Assembly: GCF_007097395.1 (NCBI RefSeq)
Contig: NZ_VKDC01000002.1
Coordinates: 216,813-280,812 of the forward strand
Direction of reading: 5' to 3'
DNA: 64,000 bases
Source: Fulvivirga sp. M361
GTDB taxonomy: Bacteria > Bacteroidota > Bacteroidia > Cytophagales > Cyclobacteriaceae
The notes beneath the pieces are model-generated. The model was given only the letters and a program-made list of their open reading frames with translations. It ran no database searches and was not told the origin of the DNA. Position numbers and translations under genes: made by a program. Positions 55,088 through 63,399 of the stretch are shown piece by piece (the stretch's first letter is position 1; every line of letters begins with the position of its first letter).

Positions 55088-55789
55088 TTAGATGCTGGCA
55101 GGTTCTATGGCCTCAAGTATTGCCAGGTATTGATCATTTTCATCTTCGTAAATGATTTTGGTTTCAAAACCTGCTCTGGAAGCATATTTTTGGAGTGTGA
55201 GCTGATCTACATAAAGCCAATTAAACCATGGACTTTTACGACCCTGGTACTCATATTGGTAACTGATCTCTCCCAAGGAGCTGTTTGATTTAAGTTCAGC
55301 ATATAAGTAACTTAAGTCACTGGAATCCAAGACAATTCTTCCTCCCGGATTAAGGCGCTTTTTTAACAGGTTAAAAAAACCTTCCAATTCCGACACTTTT
55401 CCGGCCAGGCCTATCCCATTCATTAGCATAAGCAAAGTATCAAAACGATCCTCATCATATGTCCTGATATCCCCATGAACAATATTTTTAACACCGAGGA
55501 AACTAGCAATCCGGCAGGCATCTTCAGAAAGCTCTAATGCTACCGCGTAATGGGTTCGCTGAAGTATTCTGGTAATGGGTCCAACTCCAGCGCCAATATC
55601 TAACACCTTACCCTTGCAACAATTTAACGCTCTCTTCTCCAAAGGGGTCAAATCCTCTTCCTCTCTAAAAAAAACGCTCACCGGCATTTGCTCAGGTGCA
55701 CCATAAGAATTGTGAAGTGTGAGAAAAGTGTCCGGATTACCGATGAAGTAATCCATCAGAGCATGTCCATAAACATCGAAGTCTTTCAA
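55088..55789 (-). CDS. Class I SAM-dependent methyltransferase
   Basis: 233 residues. The SAM-binding loop is KVLDIGAGVGPITRIL, with acidic AVALELSEDACR (motif II) and LLMLMNGIGLAG (motif IV position). The target is unknown. It starts one base after the stop of the TerB-like gene and is probably co-translated with it. Confidence 0.86.
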   Translation of the reverse strand: MKDFDVYGHALMDYFIGNPDTFLTLHNSYGAPEQMPVSVFFREEEDLTPLEKRALNCCKGKVLDIGAGVGPITRILQRTHYAVALELSEDACRIASFLGVKNIVHGDIRTYDEDRFDTLLMLMNGIGLAGKVSELEGFFNLLKKRLNPGGRIVLDSSDLSYLYAELKSNSSLGEISYQYEYQGRKSPWFNWLYVDQLTLQKYASRAGFETKIIYEDENDQYLAILEAIEPASI

Positions 55790-55790
55790 C

Positions 55791-56198
55791 TTAAGCGCTG
55801 AGAAAGTTAGCCGCCCTAAATCTTATCGTTGAGATATCTATGCCCTCTTTAGAGTCTACGTAAGTGGTAGAGACCAGCTCAAACAGGGCATCTTCATCGT
55901 AGCCTAATTTTTTCAATACACGTAGAGAAAACTTCATTTCTTCCTTATCTATTCGGCCATCTATTTTCATAACATGAACAAGGTTCGCCATTAAGTCCAC
56001 TTTCTGTTCTCTTGAAAGATGTTCAAGGGAAGGAATGGTATCTGCAGCTTCTGTATTGTCTATGATCTTTTCTATATCCTTGTCAGAAACATTTTGTGAT
56101 GCACCTATTTCGCGTATCAACTCCAATTCAGAGCCATCTGTTTCGCCATCAATTTTAGCCAGTTGGACCAGAATATTTAAGTGTGGGTTATCTGCCAT
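55791..56198 (-). CDS. TerB-like helical protein
   Basis: 135 residues, all helical and acidic. The repeated pattern LVQLAKIDGETDGSELELI and LVHVMKIDGRIDKEEMKFS is the TerB/DUF-type motif, in which Asp residues may bind metal. It is probably cytosolic. Function unknown; there are no other ter genes nearby, so the tellurite label should not be taken literally. Confidence 0.8.
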   Translation of the reverse strand: MADNPHLNILVQLAKIDGETDGSELELIREIGASQNVSDKDIEKIIDNTEAADTIPSLEHLSREQKVDLMANLVHVMKIDGRIDKEEMKFSLRVLKKLGYDEDALFELVSTTYVDSKEGIDISTIRFRAANFLSA

Positions 56199-56416
56199 TG
56201 TTATTTTTTTAAAGAAGGATTAAAGATAGGATTTTTTAAAAATGTCAATTTCATTATTGCCTAATGGTCAGGTTTCTATCTTGGAAAAACGTAATATTCC
56301 AAGCTATTTTTTTTTCTGCATTTGATCTTCTACGCCTAAAAACCTATACTGCATAACATACCGATAGATCAGACTAAATATTACATATCCATGAAAACCA
56401 CCGGATTTAACCAGGG

Positions 56417-57001
56417 ATGAATTTTTTAGCACATGCATATTTGTCCGGTGATAATACAAAGCTGTTAGTCGGTAACTTTATCGGTGATTTCGTTAAAGGA
56501 CGAAGCTACGAGAATTTTGATAAGGGCATTGCCCGAGGTGTGAAACTACATCGTTCTATTGATTCATATACAGATCAGCATCCGGTTGTTCGCCAAAGTA
56601 AACGCCGGCTAAGTGTAACTTACAGGCATTATTCCGGAGTAATCGTAGATATTTTTTATGATCATTTTCTTGCTATCCACTGGAGTAATTATCATACAGA
56701 AGAGCTGGAACACTTTACGCATCATGTATACGATACCCTGGAATATCATGATAATATACTCCCTGAAAAAATGAAGCTGGTGCTGAAGTACATGAAACGG
56801 GACAATTGGTTATTGCAATATGCCACTATTGAGGGAATACATCAAGCACTTATGGGCATGTCAAGAAGGACCCGCTTTAAATCTAATATGGAAGAGGCTG
56901 TTGAAGACCTGGCAAGGGATTATCTCTTATACGAGGAAGAGTTTAAAACCTTCCTTCCTGAAGTAAAAGACTTTGCCACAAACTGGCTGTCTGATCATTA
57001 G
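56417..57001 (+). CDS. Acyl-carrier-protein phosphodiesterase (AcpH type)
   Basis: 194 residues, helical, with the family start MNFLAHAYLSGDN and metal-ligand patterns GNFIGDFVKGR, HRSIDSYTDQHP and YDHFLAIHW. It should remove 4'-phosphopantetheine from acyl carrier protein. acpP itself is encoded 34 kb away. Monocistronic. Confidence 0.92.
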   Translation: MNFLAHAYLSGDNTKLLVGNFIGDFVKGRSYENFDKGIARGVKLHRSIDSYTDQHPVVRQSKRRLSVTYRHYSGVIVDIFYDHFLAIHWSNYHTEELEHFTHHVYDTLEYHDNILPEKMKLVLKYMKRDNWLLQYATIEGIHQALMGMSRRTRFKSNMEEAVEDLARDYLLYEEEFKTFLPEVKDFATNWLSDH

Positions 57002-57031
57002 ATAGATCAACGTGATAAACCCATACCTCTT

Positions 57032-59824
57032 CTACTTCACCTCAAATTCTACACGATCAGTAGTATTGTTTTGTGACAGTTGCAAGGTATACTTACCTTC
57101 AGAAGCATACTCATACGTCACAGGAATACCCTTTTTCTTCTTTTTAGGCTGCTGCTTCACTTTAACATCCCATACGGTCTTATTGAACCCGATTATAGCA
57201 TTTTCGGTCCACGCTTTTACCTCATTTCCGTTCCCATCCGTCACCGTCACATTAATATCACCTGGCTGACTTACAAAGTACTGTACTTCTACTGCAGGTA
57301 CTGATGCCGGTAAGTATGGATACTTTTTTTCTCCCCACTTTTTTGAATGGGTAATGTCTGTTGGAGCAAAGGCTTTCAAAGCTATGGATCCACCTGCCAG
57401 ATGTTGTAAAGGTTTTACATCGGTAACATACATGCTTCGGCCATGAGTAGCAATTACCAGCTCGTTCTCTCTTGGATGAACTATAAGATCGTAAGAAGCC
57501 ACATTGGGAATGGCACTGAGAACATGCCACTTGCTTCCTTTATCCAGGCTAACATATGTACCATGGTCGGTACCCAGGTAGAGCAGATCCGGATTCACCG
57601 GATCTTGCACCAGGTCATTGACCACAACCTCAGGCAGGTTTCCTTTTAAGGATTGCCAGGTAGCTCCATAATCCTGGCTCATAAAAATATACGTATTAAA
57701 ATCATCTTCTCGGTAGCCATTGAGACTTACAAAAACGTGGGCTGGATCATGCGGAGAAGCCTGAATACTACTCACCCATTTACCTTCCGGTAATCCTTTG
57801 TTGACCAGTTGCCAACTACTTCCGCCGCTGGTCGTTACTTGTACGTTACCATCGTCAGTACCTGCGTATATTATTTCAAATTTCAGCGGAGACTCTGAAA
57901 ATGCGCTAATAGTAGAATAAGGTACATTTCCTTGCGGAAGGTTTTTGGTAAGGTCAGGACTTATCGGTTTCCACGAATTTCCCTGATCAAAACTCCGGAA
58001 CATTTTCTGAGCACCCATATAAACAATATCAGGATTATGCTCACTCAATTTCATAGGAGTACGCCAGTTAAAGCGTAATTTGGACTCACCTATGTCATGC
58101 ATTGGCGTTATTCTTACTGCATCATTTTTCCTAAGATCTTTTCTATAGTAATTTCCAAACTGAAATCCGGTGTACACCAGATTGGCATCTCGGGGGTCAG
58201 GCGCTACAAACATACCATCTCCACCAAATATCCGCTGCCAGTGGATCGTACGGTTGGGAACGGATTGTGAGGAACCTACTAAAGAACCGTTATCCTGCAG
58301 GCCTCCATATACATTATAAGGCGATTCAAAATCTATGTTCACTGTATAGAACTGACCCACTGACATATTATTGATATGATGCCAATAGGCTCCCCCGTCA
58401 TAGCTTTCATATAGTCCGCCATCATTTCCTAACCTGAGATGCTGTGCGTTTTTTGGGTTTATCCATAAGGCCTGATGATCTGCATGCACATTACCCAACG
58501 AATCGATTCGGTCATAGGTAACTCCACCATCATTTGATTTGAGTAATGGCACCCCAAAAACGTAGATCTGGTTGGGGTTATCCGGTGCCACACGTACTTC
58601 TCCAAAGTAATATCCGTAGGTAAAATACACACCATCCAGGTCATAACTATTCATTTTCTTCCAGGTAATGCCGCCATCATCTGAGCGATAAAGCTCGGCT
58701 CCTATTACAGAGGTATTCACCAGGTTTGCATTGGCGTCACCTCGATAATTAGCGATATCAGCTGGCTTGTATTTACCTTTTTTTATGTCTGCTTTGACAA
58801 TTTCTGCTGTATACTTTTTTGGATATCCGTTTTCTTTCAAAAATGTATTCAGGGTTTCATTATCCAGCGCTAAAAGATCGGTCATTGTCATATCAGTAAA
58901 ATCAACGGCTTTGAGCGTGGCTTTCTCTTCTTCTTTTACCGGCACCTCTTTTTCTGCCTGATTGTCTAAAAAAGCATAAACCACATTTGGCGATGACGGC
59001 GTCACGGCCAGCCCGATCCTGCCTACCTGTTCCCCTGAAGGAAATCCGTCGACCGTCTTATACCAGGAAGCACCCCCATCATCTGACCTGTAAATGGCAG
59101 AGCCCATACCATTACCTTTAAAATTCCATCCTTTACGTGTTCTTTCCCAGGAAGCCGCCCATAACTGCTTAGGGTTTTCAGGGTTGATAACAAGGTCAAC
59201 AATACCCGTGCTATCATTCACATAAAGTGTTTTGCTCCAGGTTTTCCCACCATCTGTACTTTTGAACACTCCACGCATCTCATTGTGACTGTACAAGCTC
59301 CCTAAAGAAGCTACCCATACTACTTCCGGATTTTCAGGATGCACAATAATCCTGGATATATGCTGGCTGTCTTTCAGGCCGAGATGCTCCCATGTACCAC
59401 CGCCATCTACAGATTTATAGACACCTGTACCGGCATAGCTGGACCGACTGCTATTTTTTTCACCGGTACCCACATAGATAACGTTATAATCTGTCGGAGC
59501 CACAGCAATATCTCCTATCCCCAATGCCCCTATTTCATCAAAAATGGGGTCGAACGTGATCCCGTTATTGGTAGTTTTGAAAATACCACCCGAGGCAAAG
59601 GCCACAAGGTATTCATTGACATCACCTGGATTTACATCTATATCTGCCACTCTTCCTCCCTGTACTACAGGGCCTATATTCCTTACCGGGTAGTTTTTTA
59701 GCAAGGAGTTTTCCTTAAGTACTGAGCGACTCGTATAGCCTTTCTCAAGTGTCTCACCAGGCGTTTGAGCCAACGTTAAGGAACATACGGTAAGGAAGGT
59801 AAGGGTAAGTCTTATCACGTTCAT
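57032..59824 (-). CDS. Large exported BNR/sortilin-like repeat protein
   Basis: 930 residues with a signal peptide (1-19). About ten Asp-box units (pattern S-x-D-x-G-x-T-W) are visible, among them KSVDGGGTWEHL, KSTDGGKTWSKT, RSDDGGASWYKT, RSDDGGITWKKM, RSFDQGNSWKPI and MSQDYGATWQSL, giving two beta-propellers as in sortilin/VPS10-type and bacterial 'glycosyl hydrolase' BNR proteins. Between the third and fourth units sits a helical insert (about 300-365). No catalytic residues of a sialidase were recognised, so an enzyme role is doubtful; it may bind protein or glycan in the periplasm. Confidence 0.87.
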   Translation of the reverse strand: MNVIRLTLTFLTVCSLTLAQTPGETLEKGYTSRSVLKENSLLKNYPVRNIGPVVQGGRVADIDVNPGDVNEYLVAFASGGIFKTTNNGITFDPIFDEIGALGIGDIAVAPTDYNVIYVGTGEKNSSRSSYAGTGVYKSVDGGGTWEHLGLKDSQHISRIIVHPENPEVVWVASLGSLYSHNEMRGVFKSTDGGKTWSKTLYVNDSTGIVDLVINPENPKQLWAASWERTRKGWNFKGNGMGSAIYRSDDGGASWYKTVDGFPSGEQVGRIGLAVTPSSPNVVYAFLDNQAEKEVPVKEEEKATLKAVDFTDMTMTDLLALDNETLNTFLKENGYPKKYTAEIVKADIKKGKYKPADIANYRGDANANLVNTSVIGAELYRSDDGGITWKKMNSYDLDGVYFTYGYYFGEVRVAPDNPNQIYVFGVPLLKSNDGGVTYDRIDSLGNVHADHQALWINPKNAQHLRLGNDGGLYESYDGGAYWHHINNMSVGQFYTVNIDFESPYNVYGGLQDNGSLVGSSQSVPNRTIHWQRIFGGDGMFVAPDPRDANLVYTGFQFGNYYRKDLRKNDAVRITPMHDIGESKLRFNWRTPMKLSEHNPDIVYMGAQKMFRSFDQGNSWKPISPDLTKNLPQGNVPYSTISAFSESPLKFEIIYAGTDDGNVQVTTSGGSSWQLVNKGLPEGKWVSSIQASPHDPAHVFVSLNGYREDDFNTYIFMSQDYGATWQSLKGNLPEVVVNDLVQDPVNPDLLYLGTDHGTYVSLDKGSKWHVLSAIPNVASYDLIVHPRENELVIATHGRSMYVTDVKPLQHLAGGSIALKAFAPTDITHSKKWGEKKYPYLPASVPAVEVQYFVSQPGDINVTVTDGNGNEVKAWTENAIIGFNKTVWDVKVKQQPKKKKKGIPVTYEYASEGKYTLQLSQNNTTDRVEFEVK

Positions 59825-59896
59825 TTTTTTATTAGGTTTAAACGAAGCTAATGAATATTCGTGTGCGTCTCAAAGTACTTGATCTTCAAAAGTTGT

Positions 59897-59904
59897 TAGT
59901 TTTG
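59897..59904 (+). promoter_or_regulatory. -7 element of the 122-residue protein gene
   Basis: TAGTTTTG matches TAnnTTTG, 25 bases before the ATG at 59930. Confidence 0.4.
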
Positions 59905-59929
59905 TACAGATGGTAAATGTGATCTTTCT

Positions 59930-60298
59930 ATGAACAATGACCCGGAGTTAAACGGAAAATATTTAGGCTCTATTTCTGAAGATTTCGTTGTAGTAGCTGA
60001 TACGTTGAAAGAAGCTTCTTATCAAATAAGAAAAAGAGGGTTTTCTGATTTTCCAATCTTTGCTGTTTCTAAAATCGACTTACCGATAGGTCAGTTACTG
60101 GTAGGTAAAATGGAACTGGCCACCCATTGGAATTACCATGCTTCTTTCCTGGATGAATTTGTACAGCGAGAGATTGTGGGCGAAGATATGGAAGAAGATT
60201 TTAAAAGCAGTTACAAGGATCCGGATGAATTCTGTTGCCTCTTTGTGGTTGATGATGACTTTACAAATTTTGTATACATTCCTTACCCTGAGGACTGA
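59930..60298 (+). CDS. Conserved-looking small cytosolic protein
   Basis: 122 residues, acidic, no signal or membrane helix. Segments VVADTLKEASYQIRKRGFSDFPIF, HWNYHASFLDEFVQR and CCLFVVDDDFTNFVYIPYPED suggest a compact alpha/beta fold. I believe similar proteins occur across Bacteroidota but know no function. It is divergent from the BNR protein and has its own promoter element. Confidence 0.7.
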   Translation: MNNDPELNGKYLGSISEDFVVVADTLKEASYQIRKRGFSDFPIFAVSKIDLPIGQLLVGKMELATHWNYHASFLDEFVQREIVGEDMEEDFKSSYKDPDEFCCLFVVDDDFTNFVYIPYPED

Positions 60299-60480
60299 CT
60301 ATTTTCATAAAACTCTAAATGCTAAATATTATTGCACCTCCTTTGCAAATCATATAAAATATGTACCAGGTCGTGTGTACTGTACATAAGGTCACTAAGG
60401 GATGAATTCATATTAGCATAACACTCTAACTCTTTGCCATTAAGTCTTTTATATGTACTTTCATAGTTTATTGAGGAGTA

Positions 60481-61974
60481 ATGACATCGAAGACATTTTT
60501 GGCGCTTTGCTTTTTCTTATTTACCGGCTGGACAGACTCCGGTACAGAGACAGAATACGCTGAAATTCATATTTTCAGACCTAAGCAGTTCCAGGGCGGG
60601 GCAGTTATCTTCCAGGCCCAGGCTAACGACAAAACATTCGGACATCTCTCAAATGGCTCTAAACTCATTTATCGTGTATTTAATGAAGGAGCGATCGAAC
60701 TCAAGCTTAAAGCTTCTGTATTTACTTCGAAAAAAGTAAGTTTTGGTGTCTTAAAGGGACAAAAATATTATATAAAAGCCGGCTATGGTGACGGGTTTGG
60801 CTCTAAACTATCTTTTGTGCAATTACCAGAGTCAGAAGGAAAGCAACAGTTTGAAAACCCGGCATTGTTCCACCGGAAAAAGGTCAAACTTATTGACGAG
60901 AACCCTGAAATGTCAGCGGTGGTTAATGAAGATGTCTTCAGCATCGGCTTAGAAAAAATTGAAGAAATAGAGGGTAATAAACCCAGTTTGGGATGGATAA
61001 GTCCTGCTAAAGCCAATTTCAAAACGGATGTAAATACGTTCTCATTGCAACTGTGTCTGACATCTGACGCTAAAAAAATGTCTCTTAAAGTAGATGTAAA
61101 CAGCACGTCTTATGAAGAACTGGAGGATATAATTACTCACGATAGAAAGTGTTCATACACTTACATATCCACTCTTACATTAAAGCCGGGCGCAAATAAA
61201 ATCAAAGTGAAGTTATCTGATGAATTCGGTATGTCCTTTTTCACACGGACAGTTTACTATGAAGAGCCTGAAGAATTAAAGTATCGTGGTCTGGCATTGA
61301 TTATCGGTAATAGCAATTATTTACATACCGATAACTTATCTAATCCAAAAAATGATGCTTATGACATGCGTCTGGCCATGAGAAAACTGGGTTTCGAAGT
61401 GATGAAGTACGATAATCTTGAATCCGATGAGATGAAACGGGTGATTGGAAATTATCTTTTGAAGCTTGACAAGTATAAAACAGGGGTTGTATTTTATGCT
61501 GGCCATGGTGTACAACATTCCGGCAGAAACTACCTGGTACCTGTAGATGCAAATCTCTCCAATGAGAATGACATCACTTCTTCCTGTGTGGACACCGGGA
61601 GTATCTTATCCAAGATGGAACTGATGGACGTAGAAACGAACATAGTGATCCTGGATGCTTGCAGAAGTACGCCTTTCGAAGGATTAAGGGTGAAAGAAAG
61701 TGATAGTTCAGCTGGCCTGACCGGCACAGACGCTCCTCCCGGTACCATTGTAGCCTTTGCCACAGCCCCGGGCAGAACAGCTTCCGACGGAACAGGTAAA
61801 AACGGACTCTATACGCAGGAAATACTCAACTATATCTACAAACCCGACCTGAAACTGGAAGACCTGTTTAAGCAAGTGAGAGTAAGTGTTATGAAAAAAT
61901 CCAACAATCAACAGATCCCCTGGGAAACCTCTTCACTTGTGAAAGACTTCTACTTCTACCAGCAGCCTAACTGA
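60481..61974 (+). CDS. Exported caspase-like (C14) protease with DUF2846-like and Ig-like domains
   Basis: 497 residues. A signal sequence (1-about 20) is followed by a DUF2846-like domain (about 27-115: EIHIFRPKQFQGGAVIFQ, GQKYYIKAGYG), an Ig-like domain (about 165-262) and the caspase fold (265-497). The catalytic pair is His342 (FYAGHGVQ) and Cys394 (VILDACRSTPFEG). The start codon is preceded by GAGGAG, one of few clear Shine-Dalgarno sequences in the window. It should cleave after Arg/Lys as metacaspase-like enzymes do; a regulatory partner is not evident. It probably acts in the periplasm or outside the cell. Confidence 0.9.
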   Translation: MTSKTFLALCFFLFTGWTDSGTETEYAEIHIFRPKQFQGGAVIFQAQANDKTFGHLSNGSKLIYRVFNEGAIELKLKASVFTSKKVSFGVLKGQKYYIKAGYGDGFGSKLSFVQLPESEGKQQFENPALFHRKKVKLIDENPEMSAVVNEDVFSIGLEKIEEIEGNKPSLGWISPAKANFKTDVNTFSLQLCLTSDAKKMSLKVDVNSTSYEELEDIITHDRKCSYTYISTLTLKPGANKIKVKLSDEFGMSFFTRTVYYEEPEELKYRGLALIIGNSNYLHTDNLSNPKNDAYDMRLAMRKLGFEVMKYDNLESDEMKRVIGNYLLKLDKYKTGVVFYAGHGVQHSGRNYLVPVDANLSNENDITSSCVDTGSILSKMELMDVETNIVILDACRSTPFEGLRVKESDSSAGLTGTDAPPGTIVAFATAPGRTASDGTGKNGLYTQEILNYIYKPDLKLEDLFKQVRVSVMKKSNNQQIPWETSSLVKDFYFYQQPN

Positions 61975-61999
61975 GATACACCTATTATAAACTAAAACC

Positions 62000-62659
62000 A
62001 TGAAAAAAACTTTACCATTACTTGTAATACTACTGTGTATAAGCTCTTTAGCTTTCTCACAAATAAAATTCGGAGTTAAAGGCGGGTTTAATATATCCAC
62101 TGTATCTTTTGATCCTGATCCGGACCTTGATATAACTCCATTGGCCAGCTTTCATTTGGGTGGTTTTTTTGAATACACCTTCCAGGAAAGCATGAATTTG
62201 CGTGCTGAATTAATGTATTCCGGAGAAGGTGGAAAATTGACTGGAGAAACCATTGGCCAGATCATCGATAATACAGAAGATTTAGACCTTGAATTAAAAG
62301 ATAAATATAGCTTTTTATCACTGCCTGTACTCTTTAAGTATAATCATTCCTCCGGGTTGACCTTAGAGGCAGGGCCAACATTTAACTTCCTATTAGCAGC
62401 ACGCTTTACTACCACACGAAAAGGTGAAGATGCAAGGGAATCTATTTCCGTTGATTTTGATGAATCTGTTAAAGGAGTAGATCTGAAGTTTGCTATAGGT
62501 GCCGGATATGAGTTACCGTCAGGGCTGAGCTTTAACCTGCGCTATTCTGCCAGCTTATCAAGCATTTATACAGATGAGTACACAGAGACAAATGACGGTC
62601 TGGAGGGAACCCTCAGTCTGTTCCAAATAAGCACGGCACTTCCCGTCTTTGCTAAATAG
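62000..62659 (+). CDS. PorT-like outer-membrane beta-barrel protein
   Basis: 219 residues. Signal peptide (1-20, ending LAFS), then a small barrel of the outer-membrane beta-barrel family 2 (FGVKGGFNIS, LRAELMYSGEGGK, LPVLFKYNHSSG, LEAGPTFNFLL), finishing ISTALPVFAK. It may be a small porin. It starts 25 bases after the caspase stop and may be co-transcribed with it. Confidence 0.88.
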   Translation: MKKTLPLLVILLCISSLAFSQIKFGVKGGFNISTVSFDPDPDLDITPLASFHLGGFFEYTFQESMNLRAELMYSGEGGKLTGETIGQIIDNTEDLDLELKDKYSFLSLPVLFKYNHSSGLTLEAGPTFNFLLAARFTTTRKGEDARESISVDFDESVKGVDLKFAIGAGYELPSGLSFNLRYSASLSSIYTDEYTETNDGLEGTLSLFQISTALPVFAK

Positions 62660-62732
62660 CAATAACTGTCATCTATGGGACGATTGACATTTATTATGGC
62701 TTTTAGTAACCTTAAAACGAACCAAATTCGTC

Positions 62733-62740
62733 TATATTTG
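62733..62740 (+). promoter_or_regulatory. -7 element of the thioredoxin gene
   Basis: TATATTTG is an exact TAnnTTTG match, 49 bases before the thioredoxin start. Confidence 0.5.
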
Positions 62741-62789
62741 TATTCTAACTTAGTAAGGATAGTTAAAGAAATAATAAAACCGTAAAGTA

Positions 62790-63113
62790 ATGAATAAAGT
62801 AATTGAAATTACAGACGCTAACTTCGAAGAACTCGTAAATAGCGAAAAGCCCGTGCTTGTAGACTTTTGGGCTGAATGGTGTGGACCATGTAAAATGATC
62901 GGGCCGGTAGTTGAAGAGTTAGCAGGAGATTATGATGGAAAAGCCGTTATCGGCAAAGTGAACGTGGATGAGAACCCTAATATTTCAGCTAAATTCGGTA
63001 TCCGTAGCATACCTACTTTACTTGTATTTAAGGGTGGTGAGATCGTTGATAAGCAGGTAGGAGCAGTTCCTAAGGGAGTGCTATCCCAAAAACTTGATGC
63101 ACAACTTGCATAA
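62790..63113 (+). CDS. trxA: Thioredoxin
   Basis: 107 residues, no signal. The active site [10 protein letters not shown] and the cis-Pro segment [13 protein letters not shown] are standard. It reduces cytosolic disulfides with thioredoxin reductase. Own promoter and own terminator, so it is a single-gene unit. Confidence 0.98.
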   Translation: MNKVIEITDANFEELVNSEKPVLVDFWAEWCGPCKMIGPVVEELAGDYDGKAVIGKVNVDENPNISAKFGIRSIPTLLVFKGGEIVDKQVGAVPKGVLSQKLDAQLA

Positions 63114-63134
63114 CATCATAGATTTGAAATAATG

Positions 63135-63159
63135 AAAAGGTCCTTCCGGGACCTTTTTT
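63135..63159 (+). terminator. Rho-independent terminator of trxA
   Basis: AAAAGGTCC and GGACCTTTT form a 9-bp stem with a 5-base loop, ending in six T. Confidence 0.9.
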
Positions 63160-63231
63160 AATTTAAAGCTTTCTGGCACATGATCCTTTGGATCTGACAA
63201 TGTAATTGTAGAAACCATTGGAAGTTTTCTG

Positions 63232-63399
63232 TTATCTGCTTTTTATTTCACTCAGCCTTTTAGCTATAACCTCACTTTCAGGGTCCAGTTCGTATGCTTT
63301 TTCAAAGTTTTCCAAAGCCAAAGCATTCAAGCCCAACGTGGCATTCAAGCGGCCAAGGCTATAATATACAACCGGTTCATCGGGAAAAATTAATCTATT
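63232..63399 (-). pseudogene. 3' end of a TPR gene cut by an insertion sequence
   Basis: On the reverse strand an open frame without a start encodes FPDEPVVYYSLGRLNATLG and LENFEKAYELDPESEVIAKR and ends KSR, stop at 63232. This is the last one or two tetratricopeptide repeats of a longer protein. Its upstream part is replaced by the transposase end: the in-frame stop of the transposase at 63409-63411 lies within 15 bases. The exact junction is not fixed. Confidence 0.7.

Noticed and set aside
55791..56198. Reading the TerB-like gene as a tellurite-resistance operon
   Set aside because: No terA, terC, terD or terZ-like genes occur nearby; only the helical fold is shared.
57032..59824. Calling the BNR protein a sialidase or glycosidase
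   Set aside because: The Arg triad and Tyr/Glu pair expected for sialidases were not found; Asp-boxes alone are structural.
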